Of a DNA stretch of 64,000 bases, positions 1 to 15,100 are shown piece by piece. The position numbers and the translations under genes were made by a program. Under the pieces are notes generated by a model. That model was not told the DNA's origin, made no database searches, and worked only from the letters and a program-made list of their open reading frames with translations. Location: assembly GCA_027186245.1 (NCBI GenBank), contig CP114490.1:1813001-1877000 (forward strand). Direction: 5' to 3'. This DNA is from Coriaria nepalensis. Taxonomy: Eukaryota; Streptophyta; Magnoliopsida; Cucurbitales; Coriariaceae. Within the stretch, counting starts at the first letter, position 1, and every line of letters begins with the position of its first letter.

Positions 1-1214
<1,214 letters not shown>

Positions 1215-3833
1215 TCAATTACTACTTCCCTGGCTCTGTTTCTTGCGATTTCCCTCCATAATTCTCTGGAATTCCTTCTCACTAGCTGCAATTACACGCT
1301 TGGCAAAGTCGAATGTGGTAAGCCTTATGCTGCGTTTCAGAAAGGATGTAAAGGAATATCAGACAAAAAAGCCAACCATGACGTTGGTAAGGACCCAATT
1401 CCATTTTCACAACTAGAATGAATACGAACCTGCTGTTTGGTAGGGTCTTCAATACATTCGGCACAAATCCCCTGTATAAACCAATGATTCCATCACGTGC
1501 CACAATACCTGCAACACAAAAATGAACCGAGATATAGAAAAGTTAACCATATGTCCAAGCAGGAAGATATAAATTTCGGCTACCTGTTACCAACTACTTC
1601 CTACATCTCTGCATATTTATTCAGTTCTTAATGCAAGGAGTTCCATGAATTCCCCCCCACCAAAAAAAAGAATAATCTTTGTTTATTGACATTTCACTGT
1701 GAAAAATACCCGGAAAGGCATCTAATACTGTCTTGTAAGGTGTACCCCTCATTTGCATCTGTCTTCTGATGGTGTCTAAGGGATAACAAGTCAACGTGGA
1801 AAGGGAAGATGACAGCAAGGCTGTTATTAGAGATGCTTCAGCTCGCTTTTGAAAATTTTCCGGCAAGGACTTCTTGACTCTGTAGAGAGAAACACAACAA
1901 CATCTAAGCTTTAATATCCTAGCTGAATTTCCCTTACTCAAGATAAAACAGGGTATTGGTGGACTCACAGATCAAAAACGCAAAAGTTCACAGCTATATA
2001 AGGAGCTATGCTAAGAAGAGAAGGTCCAAGACCATAGTAGAAGGATGCAAAACCTTCCTCTCGTAACATGCTTAAGGCGACCTGAATGCAACATAGAAAA
2101 TTATTGTTGTATACAGAGGTTTATGTAGCAATCAATAGAAAAAGTATGTCATACCTCAGACATAGTTCTGCAACCTGGTTCAACTGCTAACCTTAATCTC
2201 AGAACATCTAAGGGATACGTGATCTACAGAGAGAAATTTAAGATATGGTTACTTGTTGACAGTAAAAGATAGTGAGCATAAGAAGGACATAATTTGAAGA
2301 AATAATAGTCAGCTTTCTACATGTTAAGCATTAACATTCAGAATAAACTAAGTCAATCGTAGCACTGCTTACAAAAGTGGATGTCATGCCAGCACAAGCA
2401 CCTGCTGCAAGTCTTCCAATCACAGAGAGCTCACCATCCTTCCCCCTAAAGATTTTCTAGAAATTCAAAAAATAGAATAGTTTCTATAAATTCAATTCCA
2501 AACATTAGTTTCTACAAAATTAAAATGTCAGTTACTAAATTTGGATCCATTTGCATTTTCTTATGACATTGCTGATAAATTACAAGTTACCTTGTAAGTT
2601 TCATAAGCAAAAAGCTGGACAGCGCTATAAGGTATGACCCGTATCACCTGGAAGAATTTCAGGTAACGAACAGAATCAAGACATTACTTAACAAAACCTC
2701 ATCACTAATAAACAACCTCATCATAAATTCTGAAACAGGGATACTTTCGTAGACAGAAAAACCTGAGGGAGGTTCCCTTTCCAGTAACCTTTGATTCCTT
2801 CTTCCTTTCCAATTGTTGTTACTGCCTGCAGTTCATGTCGAGATGGCAATCACCATTAAACAACAAGAGTCAATATGAATTAAGATAACATTGCAAGCAC
2901 ATAGAGATATGAAGCTGGTAGTAGAAATCAATGACTTTTTTTTAAATGAGTTGCATTTATTTATGAACACAGTAACAAATGGATTGTCCGCTAGGCGAGA
3001 AGAGTAAATCTTATCTATTGAATTCCTTAACTTCTAAGGTGGTAACATTCAGAGGTGAAATATTATTATCCTTTCCTACATACCAAACGTCTATACAACC
3101 TAAGGGAACAAGATGAACAGTATATTACCTCAATAAAACCAATTGCCTTCTTTGTGCCTTCTTGCCCAGCCCGTATCCCGTGAGTCTGCAAATGGAATTG
3201 TTATTCATTGCACCGATAAAGTTAACAACTTGATTTGCAGACGCTCTCCACAAAGTTGTAGAAAGAGAAAACTGCAGATGGTATATTCACAGGAACAGAA
3301 GATTGAAAACGAACACAATTTGAACATAAACTAGTTATCACCGGAGTTCGTCTATTGTATATGAAACGTCATAATAATATCTAATACCGATGACAAAGCA
3401 GAAACTTTCTCCAATGCCGGTGCCAATTCTGGATACAAATTGAATAACAAGTAAGAGAATTATATGAGAGAGAGAGAGAGATACGGACGGACACCTGCAT
3501 AAGAAGCTTGATGCGGTCAAGGGGAGCCGTGACGGTCTTGGCAGCTGCGCCTGCGACAGCTCCTGCGGCAAAAAGCGCGGCGTCTTTAGGCACCAAAGCG
3601 AGTATCGCAAGCGGATGGCTCAGGAACTGAGCCGGCGTAGGTGCGAAATCTTTCCTGTCTCCCTTCTCCACCAAGGAAATGCAGGCAAATTTACAAGTAG
3701 TGCCATCACCGCTACCATTGAGACTAATTCGTGCATTTCTGTTCGGATTCCACAAGGCTTCTTGCTCCTCGGCAGAGCAGGCCTTTAGGCTTGGAATACT
3801 CCGCCATACCAAAACAGATATCTCTTCTCTCAT
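1215..3833 (-). CDS. TAAC: Thylakoid ATP/ADP carrier (TAAC), mitochondrial carrier family
   Basis: Mitochondrial-carrier-family transporter which in Arabidopsis (At5g01500) exchanges ATP and ADP across plastid membranes. Ten exons give about 381 residues in continuous frame: 3833-3495, 3185-3129, 2825-2763, 2647-2591, 2456-2373, 2223-2155, 2081-1969, 1879-1710, 1508-1430, 1329-1215. All junctions are GT-AG and phases agree. The three carrier signatures are present: PLDRIK at the end of exon 1, PLDVLR in exon 6 and PLDTIR in exon 8, one per tandem carrier repeat. The long N-terminal extension before the first helix (about 80 residues, with FAPTPAQFL) fits plastid targeting and matches TAAC rather than ordinary mitochondrial carriers. 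The ATG at 3833 was chosen because the residues after it resemble the Arabidopsis start. The protein is slightly shorter than the Arabidopsis one (about 415), mainly at the N terminus. Confidence 0.93.
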
Positions 3834-4772
3834 CGTTCTCGAAGCAAAACCAATTTACCTGTTGTGGAAGATAAAGAGCTCGAAACTCAAAAACCTCAAA
3901 CCGCATCTAAATTTCTTTCTTCATTTATTTCGTCCGTCGCGGGTATATCCTTTTTTTTTTTTTTTTTTAGATCCGGAATTTTTCCAAGCGTAGGATTGAA
4001 ATTTTTTCGAGGGTTTTTTGTGATGGATTATAAATTTAAAAATAAAATAATTTAATAAATTTAAAATATAATTTAAAAATTTTATATAAAAATTTAAACC
4101 CATTAAACTTAATTAAATTCAATCAACCGTATCAATGGTCTGGATATATCCTAATCCTAATTTGACAGCGGAGTGGGTCCCACATTCTTTAAAAAAAAAA
4201 AAGTTGTAAATGACAAAACTCATTTTGTCCGCATTAAATATTAATACAATATATCAAGCGTATCATATTATTAAATTATATTTAATAAATTCCTTACAAT
4301 CGCTAATGTACAAGCACGACGTAACCTTTTTGCATGGAATTTAAAAATCAATCAGGAAAGTTTTTATTGAATGCCACGATTACATACTTATTATGATAAG
4401 CGCAGTAGTTTCCACATTTTTTTCTTTATCACATTACAAAAATGAAAAAAAAAAAAAAAAAACAACTCGCGACATATGATGTAGAAACCAGAACTCAGAT
4501 ACGAAGAGACATATATATATATATATATATATATGGAGGTTTCTGTAACCTGTCGTCATCAAGCTTTCTAGATTCTAGTACACTTTTAAGCGATTTTCTC
4601 ATGGACGAATCTTGCATAATGTAGGCTTTCCGGCAGGGGAGAAGGGATCCAACTCCAGTAAAAAATAAAAATAAAAAATAGCTAAATGCATGAACAAATC
4701 TGTAGATTTCTCGATCGAACTAGTGGTCTTCATCCAGAGGATTGAGTCAAAAAGACCCAACAAAGCCCTGCA
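3834..4772. other. Intergenic: TAAC promoter and CAX 3' flank, AT-rich
   Basis: No supported gene. It contains homopolymer T and A runs (about 3952-3968 and 4443-4460) and a (TA)n microsatellite at about 4511-4534. TAAC transcription should begin just above 3833. Confidence 0.55.
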
Positions 4773-6943
4773 TTAAGCCTGGAAGGCTGCGCTCTTTGGC
4801 GATGTAAGTGCCAAGTTGACGACATTAATTTGATCTCCTGACGAGAAACGTCGAGAATTCGATATAAAGAGTTTGCGTTTGAATTGATGATAGAGATCAA
4901 TGGCGAAGAATTGGAGACTTACTCGACGGTGTCTTGTATACAAAGAAGCATGCTGCAATGACAATGTAGCAGAGTAGAAGAACTAATCCTTTTATGTAGT
5001 GAGAAGTCCCATCCTGTAAGGTGAAGGCTGTGGCGATTATTGCAAGAGCAAGTGAACCAGTTTCGAGGAGGTTGAAGTTAAGATCCATATTGATGCCCAT
5101 AATCCATGCGACAACGATGCACAAAGGGATCTGAGTCATGTAAAATCCAAATCACGAGGTAAGACACTATCTCAATGTCAAAAAAAAAAATTGAAAAATT
5201 TGAAGTGAGTTTGGTGTAAAATTTGCTCCTTACCACAAACATGGCGATTTGAGTAGCAGAACCCAGAGCCACACCCAGAGAAATATCCAACTTGTTCTTG
5301 AAAGCAAAAATGACTGCTCCGGCATGCTCGGCTGCGTTTCCCACGATCGGTAGCAGTATTATGCTCAGAAAGCTTATGGACAAACCCCACGAATCAGATG
5401 CATCCTGCACGTGATATTAATCAACAAAATTTAAGTACATGAGTTAGTTAAGAAAAGCATCATCGTTTACTTCTTACAGGATTTAAACACAAAGAATAGT
5501 GTTCAGTCACCTCAATTGTTGCAACCACGTACTCGGACAACAAAGCAATAACTGCTGTCATTCCCACCAGCCATGCAAAGCCACTCCAGAATCCAATGAC
5601 CGCCGTTTCTTCCACCGTATCACTGTCCTCCGCATCCTGCTCAATCACATAAAATATTACCTTTTTTTTTTAATAAATTTCCTTGTATCAAATCGTCTAG
5701 TTAAAACCTGAATTTGCTAGTTACCTCTTGTGCTTCAAACAGTTGGCGGTGTGTCCAGAGTTGGAAGATGATATAAGCTATGTAAGCCAAGAGCATTACA
5801 ATGCTGCAAGCTCTCGACATTTGTAGAGTGGGTTGTGCTGTAATAGAAGCGGAGCCTCCAGCATATTGAAACAACAAAGGTAACAAGTGGCACAGCAATG
5901 ATAGCAGCAGTAGCAGCGAGTTTACATCAGCTTGCCTCTGTAAAAACATCTCATCAGATTCATTACACCAGCACTAAAGCTTATATCATATGATTATGAT
6001 GATACAGTTTCATTATCTTACTCTGTCATATTTCTGTTCGGCTCTGATATTAGCAATGCCACCACAAAAGAGAGATGTCCCTAGGACTAGAAGAAGGTTT
6101 GAAAGAACAGAACCCAGTAGAGAATACTTCACTACATCTATCTTACGTTGGCTTAGAGCAAGTATAGCAATGATAAGCTCTGTAGCATTTCCACATGTTG
6201 CATTTAGAAGCCCTCCCACTGTTGAAAAAAAAAACCAGAGAATCAAAACCAAATGGTTAGCAGAAGATCAACTAATGATCAGCAGCATTAAAACCAAAAG
6301 GTTTTATATGTGTGTAGATATAAATGAATGAAGGATTAATCAAATTACCTGTCGGACCAGTGTAGTAAGCTATTTGTCTTTCAGTTGGCACATGGTCAAA
6401 AAGAGGGGGAACGAGATAATCAGAATCGGTAACAATTACATATTAAATGCTTTGAAGAAGATTGATAATGATAGCAATATTTCCTTACTCTGTCAGAAAG
6501 CTAACACGTTCAGCAAGTGGAGTAAGTCCAAGCAAGCTCAAAGCAAATATCCATGGCTGTTACGTTTACAGAAAAGAAAAGGAAGTTATAAATAGACGAA
6601 TCGATTTATGACTTTAATCCTTATGATCGTCAAAAAAGAATAAAAAGCTACTGTTTCATTGATTTGAAGAACGTACACTTCCGAAACCGTAGTAATAGGC
6701 GGCGATGGCTAGCGGAATAGCCGGGAAAAGAACGGAGAGTTTAGTCCCCAAGATAACCTCCTGAAGATTAATGAGCAGAAGCCGAAGCCAACCGTTGTGA
6801 ATCTTGGAGACGAGAGTGAGATCGGACTTCTTGCGCAGAGAGGAGGAAGACATGTTATGAGCAGTGCGTCCGTGCTTCTCCTTGCTCAACCCCTTGACGT
6901 TTCCATTCTCCATTAGCCATGGTTCTCGTTGGGAAGCCATCAT
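4773..6943 (-). CDS. CAX4: Vacuolar H+/cation exchanger, CAX4-like
   Basis: Ca2+/cation antiporter that loads Ca2+ and other divalent cations into the vacuole in exchange for protons. Nine exons give 447 residues: 6943-6677, 6556-6489, 6377-6349, 6218-6022, 5937-5725, 5636-5511, 5404-5234, 5130-4923, 4837-4773. All junctions are GT-AG and in phase. The two CAX filter repeats are visible: GNATE at 131-135 and GNAAEH at 322-327. The N-terminal regulatory region keeps the [17 protein letters not shown] block seen in CAX1/3, and an acidic stretch lies between the two halves. DASDSWGLS and [10 protein letters not shown] are closest to Arabidopsis CAX4 (At5g01490), which the gene order supports. 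Two adjacent ATGs (6943, 6940) are equally possible starts. The last small exon is the least certain. Confidence 0.92.
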
Positions 6944-9380
6944 CACTATACAGGCGATCGGTAGAACCAGAACGGACGGATCAAAATGCGAAAAGATCAA
7001 TGCCGCTGTAGAGAGAGGCTGTGTTTTGAGGTATAGTGAGGGAGGGAAGTGGAGTTATATACAAGAGCTAGAGAATAGAAGATCAGTATCTCGCATATTT
7101 CGTCCCTGAATCTTCCGCGAAGTTTCCTTTTCCCTTGGCGGTTACAAATAGTTTTCCGGTTACGTACCTTATTTGCCTCGCAAGAAGTATCAAATTTTAT
7201 CTTGCCTGAGAATTTTTTTTTTTTTTTTTCCTTTGAAACAATAATATCTAGCCGTAAATAATAATGAGTGGTGATGATAGATACGTCGGAATCTTTTGAA
7301 CGACAATCCACGATGGAAACTGGAAAAATTCCAAACAACGTTGAGGCTACTGCATGTTACGTGGAACGCTCAATCCATATATGTACGGATTTCTGGACCA
7401 CGTGTCGTACAACAGCAAAGTCTCTTTCCGACCAATAGACCATAACAGGGTTTCAGGAACTGCGTGGATATTTAGCATGGTTAATGGTTTCTTCGTATCT
7501 AATTGAACGCTTAAGATATAAATCAATTTTATTATTTCAAGACCCCATGGAATTAAGTTGGCAAAGTTTGGCCTCGATCATGTCAGTTGCCACGTGGAGG
7601 GAAGCCTAAAGAAGGTATGGAAGCTTCCTAGAAGCTTCCTTCAGATTAGGACAACAAATGTCACTCTATATTTATCTTAGATTTGTTTAGAGTTTATCAT
7701 CTTCCTTAGGTTTTGGGGTCTGATCTACATTATATATATACATATATATATATAGATAAGAGCATTAGATTAGACTCATTTTAATTTAATAATCAAAAGC
7801 CTTGTAATACGTTACTGATTTTATATAAGGAAAATCTTTCTATGACATACCTTATACGGAATTTTGCTTCCCTAGCATCACTTATATTTATTGAAGAAGG
7901 ATGGAGATTTAAGATATTTATCACTATCATATTCATGCAAAGCTAAGGTATAAGTATTTTCTCATTTTGAATTTCTTGTCCTATAAATATGTATAAGAAG
8001 ACATTATTATATAATTATAATATATAATTAGTAATTTATTATTAAATCAATCATCTCAAAATAGTATTTAAGATACCATCAAAAATTTAGTATCAGAATT
8101 TTTCAATATTTATTTATTTCATTTTTCTTGGCCAAAGATTTTTTTCAATATTTATAATGAAGAAGAAAACAAGAGAGTATTTTGTTGTGGTCTTCATCAT
8201 GAAAACATGCCCAATGGAGGAATAGTCCCATCCAACCCGACTCTAATCATGCATGTATATATAAAATTAATAATTATTTATATTATTATTTTTGATTTAT
8301 TAATTAAATGAATAGTGTAGATAAGTGATTCATATATAGATAGTCCCCACCCCTTACCCTGTATTATATTATTTGTATGTATATCATCTTCCTCGAAGCT
8401 TCCTTCATCGCAATCTGTATGCCTGTACCATTTTGTACGTATCGCTTTAGCTGCTTTTGTTTACTTCTGTTTAGCTTCTATGTGTGTCTACGCATATTAG
8501 AAGAAATGTATAATTGACTAGTGAATTTCATTCATTCTAAGGTTTCTTAGAGGAAGAGAATACACATATGTATATGTGTGTGTGTAGTTTTTTAGACTTC
8601 TACAACTGTGTAGAAGACATGTTTTGCAGGAAGATGCATGTGCTTCAGCTAAATCTCTTTAACTCTTACAACCCACGAAACAAAGTAAGGCTAAAATGGG
8701 GTTGTCGTTGGATCAATAATTTAGCATGTTATGAGCCAAGGCCAGTCATTTGTAATAACAGTAGGACTCGGAACAAGAAAAACAGACCAATCTCTGAAGT
8801 AACCCCACTCTGCACGTGTAAAACAAGAACACCATGCACTAGTTCCAATCTTAAATGAAAACGACACGCCGTTTGCGGCGAGCACGTGAAAGCAACCAGA
8901 TGAAGAGGGCCATGTACATTGCCATAGGCCATAGCCCTTCTAACCTAACATGCATGGACGGACATTTAGTATGAACCATTGATCAACAGCTTCCTAGAAG
9001 ATTCATTCGTCCAAATTTTTTGTCCTCGGATGGAGAAGCTAGAGTTTTCTTATGAACGTAAGGCTAAAGTTGTTGTACGTCCGTAGAGAACTTGAGAACC
9101 ACAAATATTTTCTATGGATTCAAAATCAAATCTTGGAAACGAGGAATATCCTGTCATATGAAAGAATTTTACTAACGAACAAAATTAGGTTTAGGCAAAG
9201 GACCTAATCACCTAATCAGCCGTGTAGACAGTTGATGTCTGTAAGATTTGAAGACAAAGGCAAATATAATTATGACAACCAATAGTGCATATATTTTCAC
9301 AAACATAATTCAGTACAATGGGAAAAAGTGACTAAATTAATTGGGAGAGACAATTTAAATAGTTTCTGCCCCTTACCAAG
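6944..9380. other. Intergenic about 2.4 kb: CAX promoter, methyltransferase 3' flank
   Basis: No gene supported on either strand; the longest ORF (about 96 codons at 8568-8858) has no recognisable domain or plausible splice context. AT-rich, with (TA)n runs near 7730-7755 and an old-looking non-coding stretch. The CAX promoter should occupy the left end. Confidence 0.5.
7399..7406. promoter_or_regulatory. G-box/ABRE-like CACGTGTC upstream of CAX
   Basis: CACGTGTC lies about 455 bases upstream of the CAX start codon. Its core matches the ABA-response element and G-box bound by bZIP and bHLH factors. A single occurrence makes a functional role only a suggestion. Confidence 0.3.
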
Positions 9381-11547
9381 TTATTTTAAAGGTTTAATGC
9401 AATAGACACGAGATCCCATGTGATCTACATGAAGACCGGCATTCTCACACCCAGTGAAGAAGAGCGACTCATCTTCCTTTCCGATTCGGCGCCTCCAGCT
9501 CATTATGAATGCTGGCCGAGGCAAGCCTGCACCAAAAATAAGGTAGTGAAAAGTGAGGTAGACTCTGGCAATGTATCTACTAGGCAAATGAAATAGCCAG
9601 TTTAGTACCGTCATCATGCTGAATTGCTGTAAGAGAAAATCCATTCCTGTCTTTGGGCTTGAAAGTGTTGAGAAGAAAAGAGAGTGTCTTTATCAAGTTT
9701 CCATACTGTTTCACATCTGCAAGATAAAACATTTTAAGATTCCAAAACAAATTTGCTTTTTTATAATTTTTTTCTTTCTCTTCCATTGTCAGGAGAAAAA
9801 TACAATCAAATTTTCAAACCCGCATTTCTCTGTTGATCATTTGATCATATATGTTTTAATGGGCAATGAAGAATTAAGAACCTTAAAGAGGATGTCATGT
9901 CACTAAGCAAGATGACCAGCTTTGAAAGAATGTATTGGAAGACAAGCAGACACCCAAATCAGGACTATCCTACTTTCATGCTATTCATATTACAAGATCA
10001 TCAGTGGCTTACTGTATTTTTTCATCTAATTTGAAACCTAACTTTCTAACTCCAGTTAACAACCCAGACGGATTTTGTTTTCTAGACACGGTTGTCCAAT
10101 TGAATCTGAATTCCAACCCCAACGAGTTTGAGATTGAGTTTTAGTTGAATGAACGCATAAAAAAAGTTATCAACAGTCACATTCAATTAGATATAGACAA
10201 ATGACACTACTACAAACATTACTAATGGCCAAGACCTTAAAAATGTGGCAATATGTGAACGAGATAAACATTGACATTTGACACTAGATCACAAGCTCTA
10301 AACACAGGACCGCTACTATCAATAGACCATCCTGGAGAAGTTATGGCTGTGTCCCAATTCATTCCATTGGAGATAAAAGAATATTTATTAGCTATTTGGT
10401 TGTTTTTCTCCCAGTTAAGTGTTTTAACAGTATTGCATTTCAGTAAATGTGCTGATATTCCCTACCAAAAAAATACCTTTATACGACAACTAGATCATCA
10501 GAAGCTTACATAATAAAATATCACTGGCAATTACCAGGTCCCAGTCAGGGTCAGTGTTCGGAAAGTCGTCTCCCCACGTATCTGAAACACAAGAAAGTTG
10601 GGATTTGATGTCCATAATCAAAAGAAACAAACAAGATGATAGTAACAATTTCTTGATAAGAGGGTGGAGGGATGGAAAGCAAAGAAGCATATTTACTTAT
10701 CAAATGGGACATATCCATGACTAGGTAGCTCAATATCACACATTCCAAACTCTATTCCATTACACTGAAGATTTTAGGTATTTACATGAGAAGAAGGTTA
10801 GCAGCCTAGAAAACCCATCACGACGAAAGAAAGAGCAAATGCAAGGTTACTACTTCTCTCCCTAGTAATTAACAAAGATAAACTCTAGTGAAAGAGAGCG
10901 TACGGTTTATGTGAGGAAGTGCTGGTGTAATTCCATTAGCCCTGCAGTTATGAGCTATGTTCTCTTCAATTTCCTGATCATTATAGTCTGACGTTGTGAT
11001 GTCAAGATCAAATGTTTTTCTTAGAAATATAGCCAATGCACCTGTTCCACTGAAACTTAAAAATACACAGATTAGAAGAGTCAAACACAATCTATAGTAC
11101 ATATGTTAGCAAAAAAGGCGTCGTTACCTTCCCAATTCGATGCAACGCCGTCGTTCTATCCACGATCGATGTTCAAATAGCCATTCTGCAAACGCAAATG
11201 TTCCTGGCCAGAGCAAATTAGCATTCAGCTGGTGAAACGAAAATTCTCGGATGAGTAGTTCCTACATCCACAAAGCATAGCGTAAGTAACCATCACTCTA
11301 ATGAAATCAAAGCAGTATATTTAGTAAAAAAGAACAAGATCTAACCATTCCAGGAAATTCATGCTTCCTCTCCTCATAGCTATGCTGAGTCTCAGCCGCT
11401 TTCTCATCTGCGGAAACTCGCACCTCAGTTTGACATCATAAACATAGTTGAACTAACAAAATTAAGGGTTTAAGCAGAAAGAGCACCATTATTAGTTTCT
11501 CCGTCTTCAGTGAAAAGCGAAGAGGGGGAAAAGAGGGCTATGTCCAT
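9381..11547 (-). CDS. METTL21/FAM86-type SAM-dependent protein methyltransferase
   Basis: Class I SAM-dependent methyltransferase of the lysine-methyltransferase-16 group, orthologous by sequence and neighbours to Arabidopsis At5g01470; the substrate is unknown to me. Seven exons give 242 residues: 11547-11487, 11407-11346, 11261-11128, 11049-10904, 10581-10510, 9716-9609, 9526-9381. Junctions are GT-AG and phases agree. Motif I (ELGSGTG, residues 83-89) binds SAM, with the acidic post-I segment DITTSDYND after it. Then come TWGDDFP, the DWDLVIASDILLY catalytic-face strand and a C-terminal MSWRRRIGKEDESLFF block typical of the family. The opening MDIALFSPSSLF matches the plant family start. 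It is transcribed divergently from symplekin, 589 bases apart. The junction at 9609/9526 is the least certain. Confidence 0.88.
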
Positions 11548-12136
11548 TTCTTGCTTCTTGTTTAACCACGTTCGAAAGCGCTTGTATACGAATTTGGTTC
11601 ATTTCAAGTTGGGCCTGATCAGTTTGTATAGTATCTCATAAGCACGTAACATTTAATGACTGATTCATTAATATCCAGGCCCAATAATTAGCGTAGGCCC
11701 TACAGAACTGCTGAACATATTCCGGCCCGTTCAACATATTTGGGTTTAAGACGAAAATAGAAAATGAGACTTAATAAAAATTGATCAATTAATCTATTTA
11801 ATCAATTTTTTTACTTTTAACTAATTTAAAATCTAGCTTTTAGAATGCTATAAAAAAGTCAAGATCTGAATCTCTCGATATGATATTTTCATAATTCAAA
11901 AATCAGAAAAAGAAAAAAAAAAGGCAATTCAGATTGTTGGGCCGTTATTTTTTCACGGAGGCCCAAACGGTAAAAGTGAAGGGCTTCTATAATCAGGTGA
12001 GCGAGCGATTCTTCGCACGTCTGTTTCCCAAGGCTCTCCTGTCCTTCCCTCCCTTTCCCTCCCCTCGATTCCAGAATTTCACGCTGCCAGCTCTTCATTT
12101 CAAGAGTTGAGATCTCTTTGTTCTGTAATAATAGGA
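11548..12136. promoter_or_regulatory. Divergent promoter shared by methyltransferase and ESP4, with site II motifs
   Basis: The 589 bases between two opposite start codons contain TGGGCC/GGCCCA-type motifs at 11610-11615, 11678-11683, about 11696, 11938-11943 and 11960-11965. TGGGCY 'site II' elements are bound by TCP factors in promoters of housekeeping and growth genes. Their spread towards both genes suggests a bidirectional promoter. Confidence 0.55.
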
Positions 12137-15100
12137 ATGGTGATGACAATGGAATCGAGGGAAAGACTCGCCGGTCTTATAAACTCCGTCGAGATTGCCG
12201 CTGATGTGCCCTCTAAGCTCCAGAACTTGCATCAATTGAAGCAAAATATACTCCAGCAAGATTCCGATTTACTCTACGAGCTACTTCCTCGCGTATTGGA
12301 GCTTCAGTCTGATCGTTCCAGCCCCATCCGCAAGTTCGTCGCCGAGTATGTCCCCTATTACCCAAGTTTTACTTCTTTTCTTCCGTTCTTTCTCCGTATT
12401 CTATCTGTTTGCTTCCCTAGAAAGCTCGAAATTAGGGAAATCAGTTTATATGTTTTTCAATCTGTTTTTGTTTTGGATTTTCTGATAAGCTCGAGTTTAC
12501 CTGAATCAGAACCCGATTACTATTTTCTGTTTCAAAAAGTGTGTTGTTTGTTCCACATCTGCATCCTGATCAAGGTTTCTTTTGGTATCTTCAAACTAGA
12601 GTAAACACATATACGAATGGTTACTGACATTAGAAGTGACTAAAGTCCTAAAGTTTCTAGGCTAGCTTCTTTCTTCTGTTCGAGTTCCCCGTGTGTTGGC
12701 CCTGTTAACCTCATGCAGTTGTATGTTCCACAATGTAGGATGATTGGTGAAACTGGATTCAAGCACCTATATTTTTTACCCCAAATTGTACCTGTATTGA
12801 TAACTGTTTTGAGTGACCATACACCAGCCGTCGCTCGACAAGCCATCACGTGTGGAATCTATTTATTTCGCTGTTGTTTTGAAAAGATTGCAATTGAGGT
12901 AAGTATGTTCTTGTATAGCTCGGTTGGTGTTTGTCTATATAATTACTGTTTGTGTAACCTTTTAAGTGTTTTGGATTGGTTTCTATTATTTTCAGGGCCT
13001 ACATTCTACTGAGTTGGACAGTGCACTTCAGTCTTTGTGGGCTTGTATGTTAAATTTAAAGGAGAAGATATATTCAATAGCTTTTCAGGTACTTGATAAC
13101 GCTCATGACGAAGATACCTGATCCGATTTGCTGTCTTCTTCACTGAAAATCTCATTTTAACGCAGGGAAGTGGTGGGATGAGGCTACTAGCACTGAAGTT
13201 TGTTGTGGAAATAATTCTTCTTTACACACCTGACCCTAATGGTTCTTCAGAGCCCCCTCCTCATGACGGTAATTGAAGTTCTTTGCCTCTTGCTTTAGCA
13301 GGCATGGAAGCCGGGGATCTGCTATTATATATTTGATCTTTCGTTTGCTAATTCAATGCACTCTCCTAATTTTTTAGGGATCCTTCCGGAATTGAACATA
13401 GCCTGGCTTCGTGCAGGTCATCCTTTACTCAATGTTGGGGACTTGTCAATTGAGGCCAGTCAAAATTTGAGTCTGTTGCTTGATCAGCTTAGATTCCCAA
13501 ATGTGGAATCCATCAGTAATGCAATGATCATTGTGCTAATTAATAGGTATTCTGAGCAATAAACCGATTAATCCACAGCTCAAATATTTTATTTTATTTT
13601 CTTTTCTTTTTAAGAATTTCGAAGATAGTTTGAGATTTATAAATCTTAGCAATATGGCTTCTTATACCCATTTATCTTTGGTGGTATTTTCTCATGGTCA
13701 TTTTTTTTTTCAAATCAATGGATTTGTTGGAAATTGTAAGTTCTGCCCAGTGATTTTTTTGCTATCTTCTATAATTCCATTGTTCAATCCATTCATTTTG
13801 TGTGGAAACCATGATTACATCCTAAAATCTGTATTGCCGCCTAAAAGGATTGGTATTAACAAAATAAGATATGGAGAGAAAATTGAAGACATGGATACAA
13901 GCTTTTGTTTGGTTAAATTTTTACCATAGGATATTTCTGAATTATCAATCACCATAAATATATTATTTTGTAACCAGTCTCTCAGCAATCGCGGAAAAGA
14001 GGCCTGCATTTTATGGACGGATTCTTCCTGTGCTACTTGGTTTAGACCCTTCGAGCTCTATAATCAATGTGTTGCATGCTCCTGGGGTGCATCGAGCCTT
14101 AAAAAATGCCTTCCTCTCCTGCTTAAAATGTACTCATCCTGGTGCCACCCCGGTATTTCCTCTATGCTATACATTTTCTTATTTATGGACTTTATACATG
14201 AAAATATATGAATCAATAATTGTTTCATTAATTAGGATACAATCTTCACATGATAGCATAAAATCGTCTCTACATAGTGTCTATTGTGTCAAATCCTAAG
14301 CTGTTTAGATAATGATAATTCACTTTCATGTCTTTTAGGTATGTGTGTTTGTATAGATCTATGTCTGCCTCATTATTGATTGTTATTTTTGGCTCTCCAG
14401 TGGCGGGATCGTTTGGTCGGTGCTCTGAGAGAGATGAAAGCTGGGGAGTTGGCTGAGCAAGTCCATCATCAAGATTTCAAGGTTAATGGAAATTTGAAGG
14501 AAGAGCAAGTTGATCTGCTAGTTCCGAAGGTGATGTCTTTTCTTTCTATTTAATTGAAGTTATAACATATATATTTAAAAGAACATTTTCAAAGAGACAT
14601 AATCAAATACAAGTTTTTGGACCTTCTCATAGCTAGTAAGACCTTTTGCAGGATGAGAAACTCACTATTAAACCATGTGATGCTGGTCAAAGTTATTCAG
14701 CTGGGAAAAGATCTGCAGATCAAGCTATTGACAATCTTGCTGAAAATGATGATGATTCCAGAAAACGGGCGAGAGCAACACCGAGTGTCTCTGAGGAGTC
14801 GTCGAAAGAGGTGGACAGAAATATTGATATGTCTCAGGATGATGTATCTTCGAGCAGACCAGCCTCTTCCAGAGAAGAAATTGATACTGGACCTGTTCAG
14901 CAACTTGTTGCCATGTTTGGTGCCTTGGTTGCCCAAGGTGAAAAAGCTATTGGGCACTTACAGATTCTTATATCGAGTATATCTGCCGACTTGCTTGCTG
15001 AGGTAGTAATTGCTAATATGCGCTACATTCCTCCCTGTCGACCCGACGAAGGAGATGGAGAACTATTGCAGAACATGAGTATCATTGGTGGTGATGCTCA

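Noticed and set aside
3338..3610. 90-codon minus ORF overlapping TAAC exon 1
   Set aside because: Out-of-frame reading of exon 1 and intron 1 of the carrier.
7240..7340. Extended CAX N terminus from an upstream frame
   Set aside because: The upstream in-frame extension beyond 6943 has no ATG in the frame and is not conserved.
8568..8858. ORF of 96 codons between CAX and the methyltransferase
   Set aside because: No domain, AT-rich flanks, no plausible splice partners or conserved residues.
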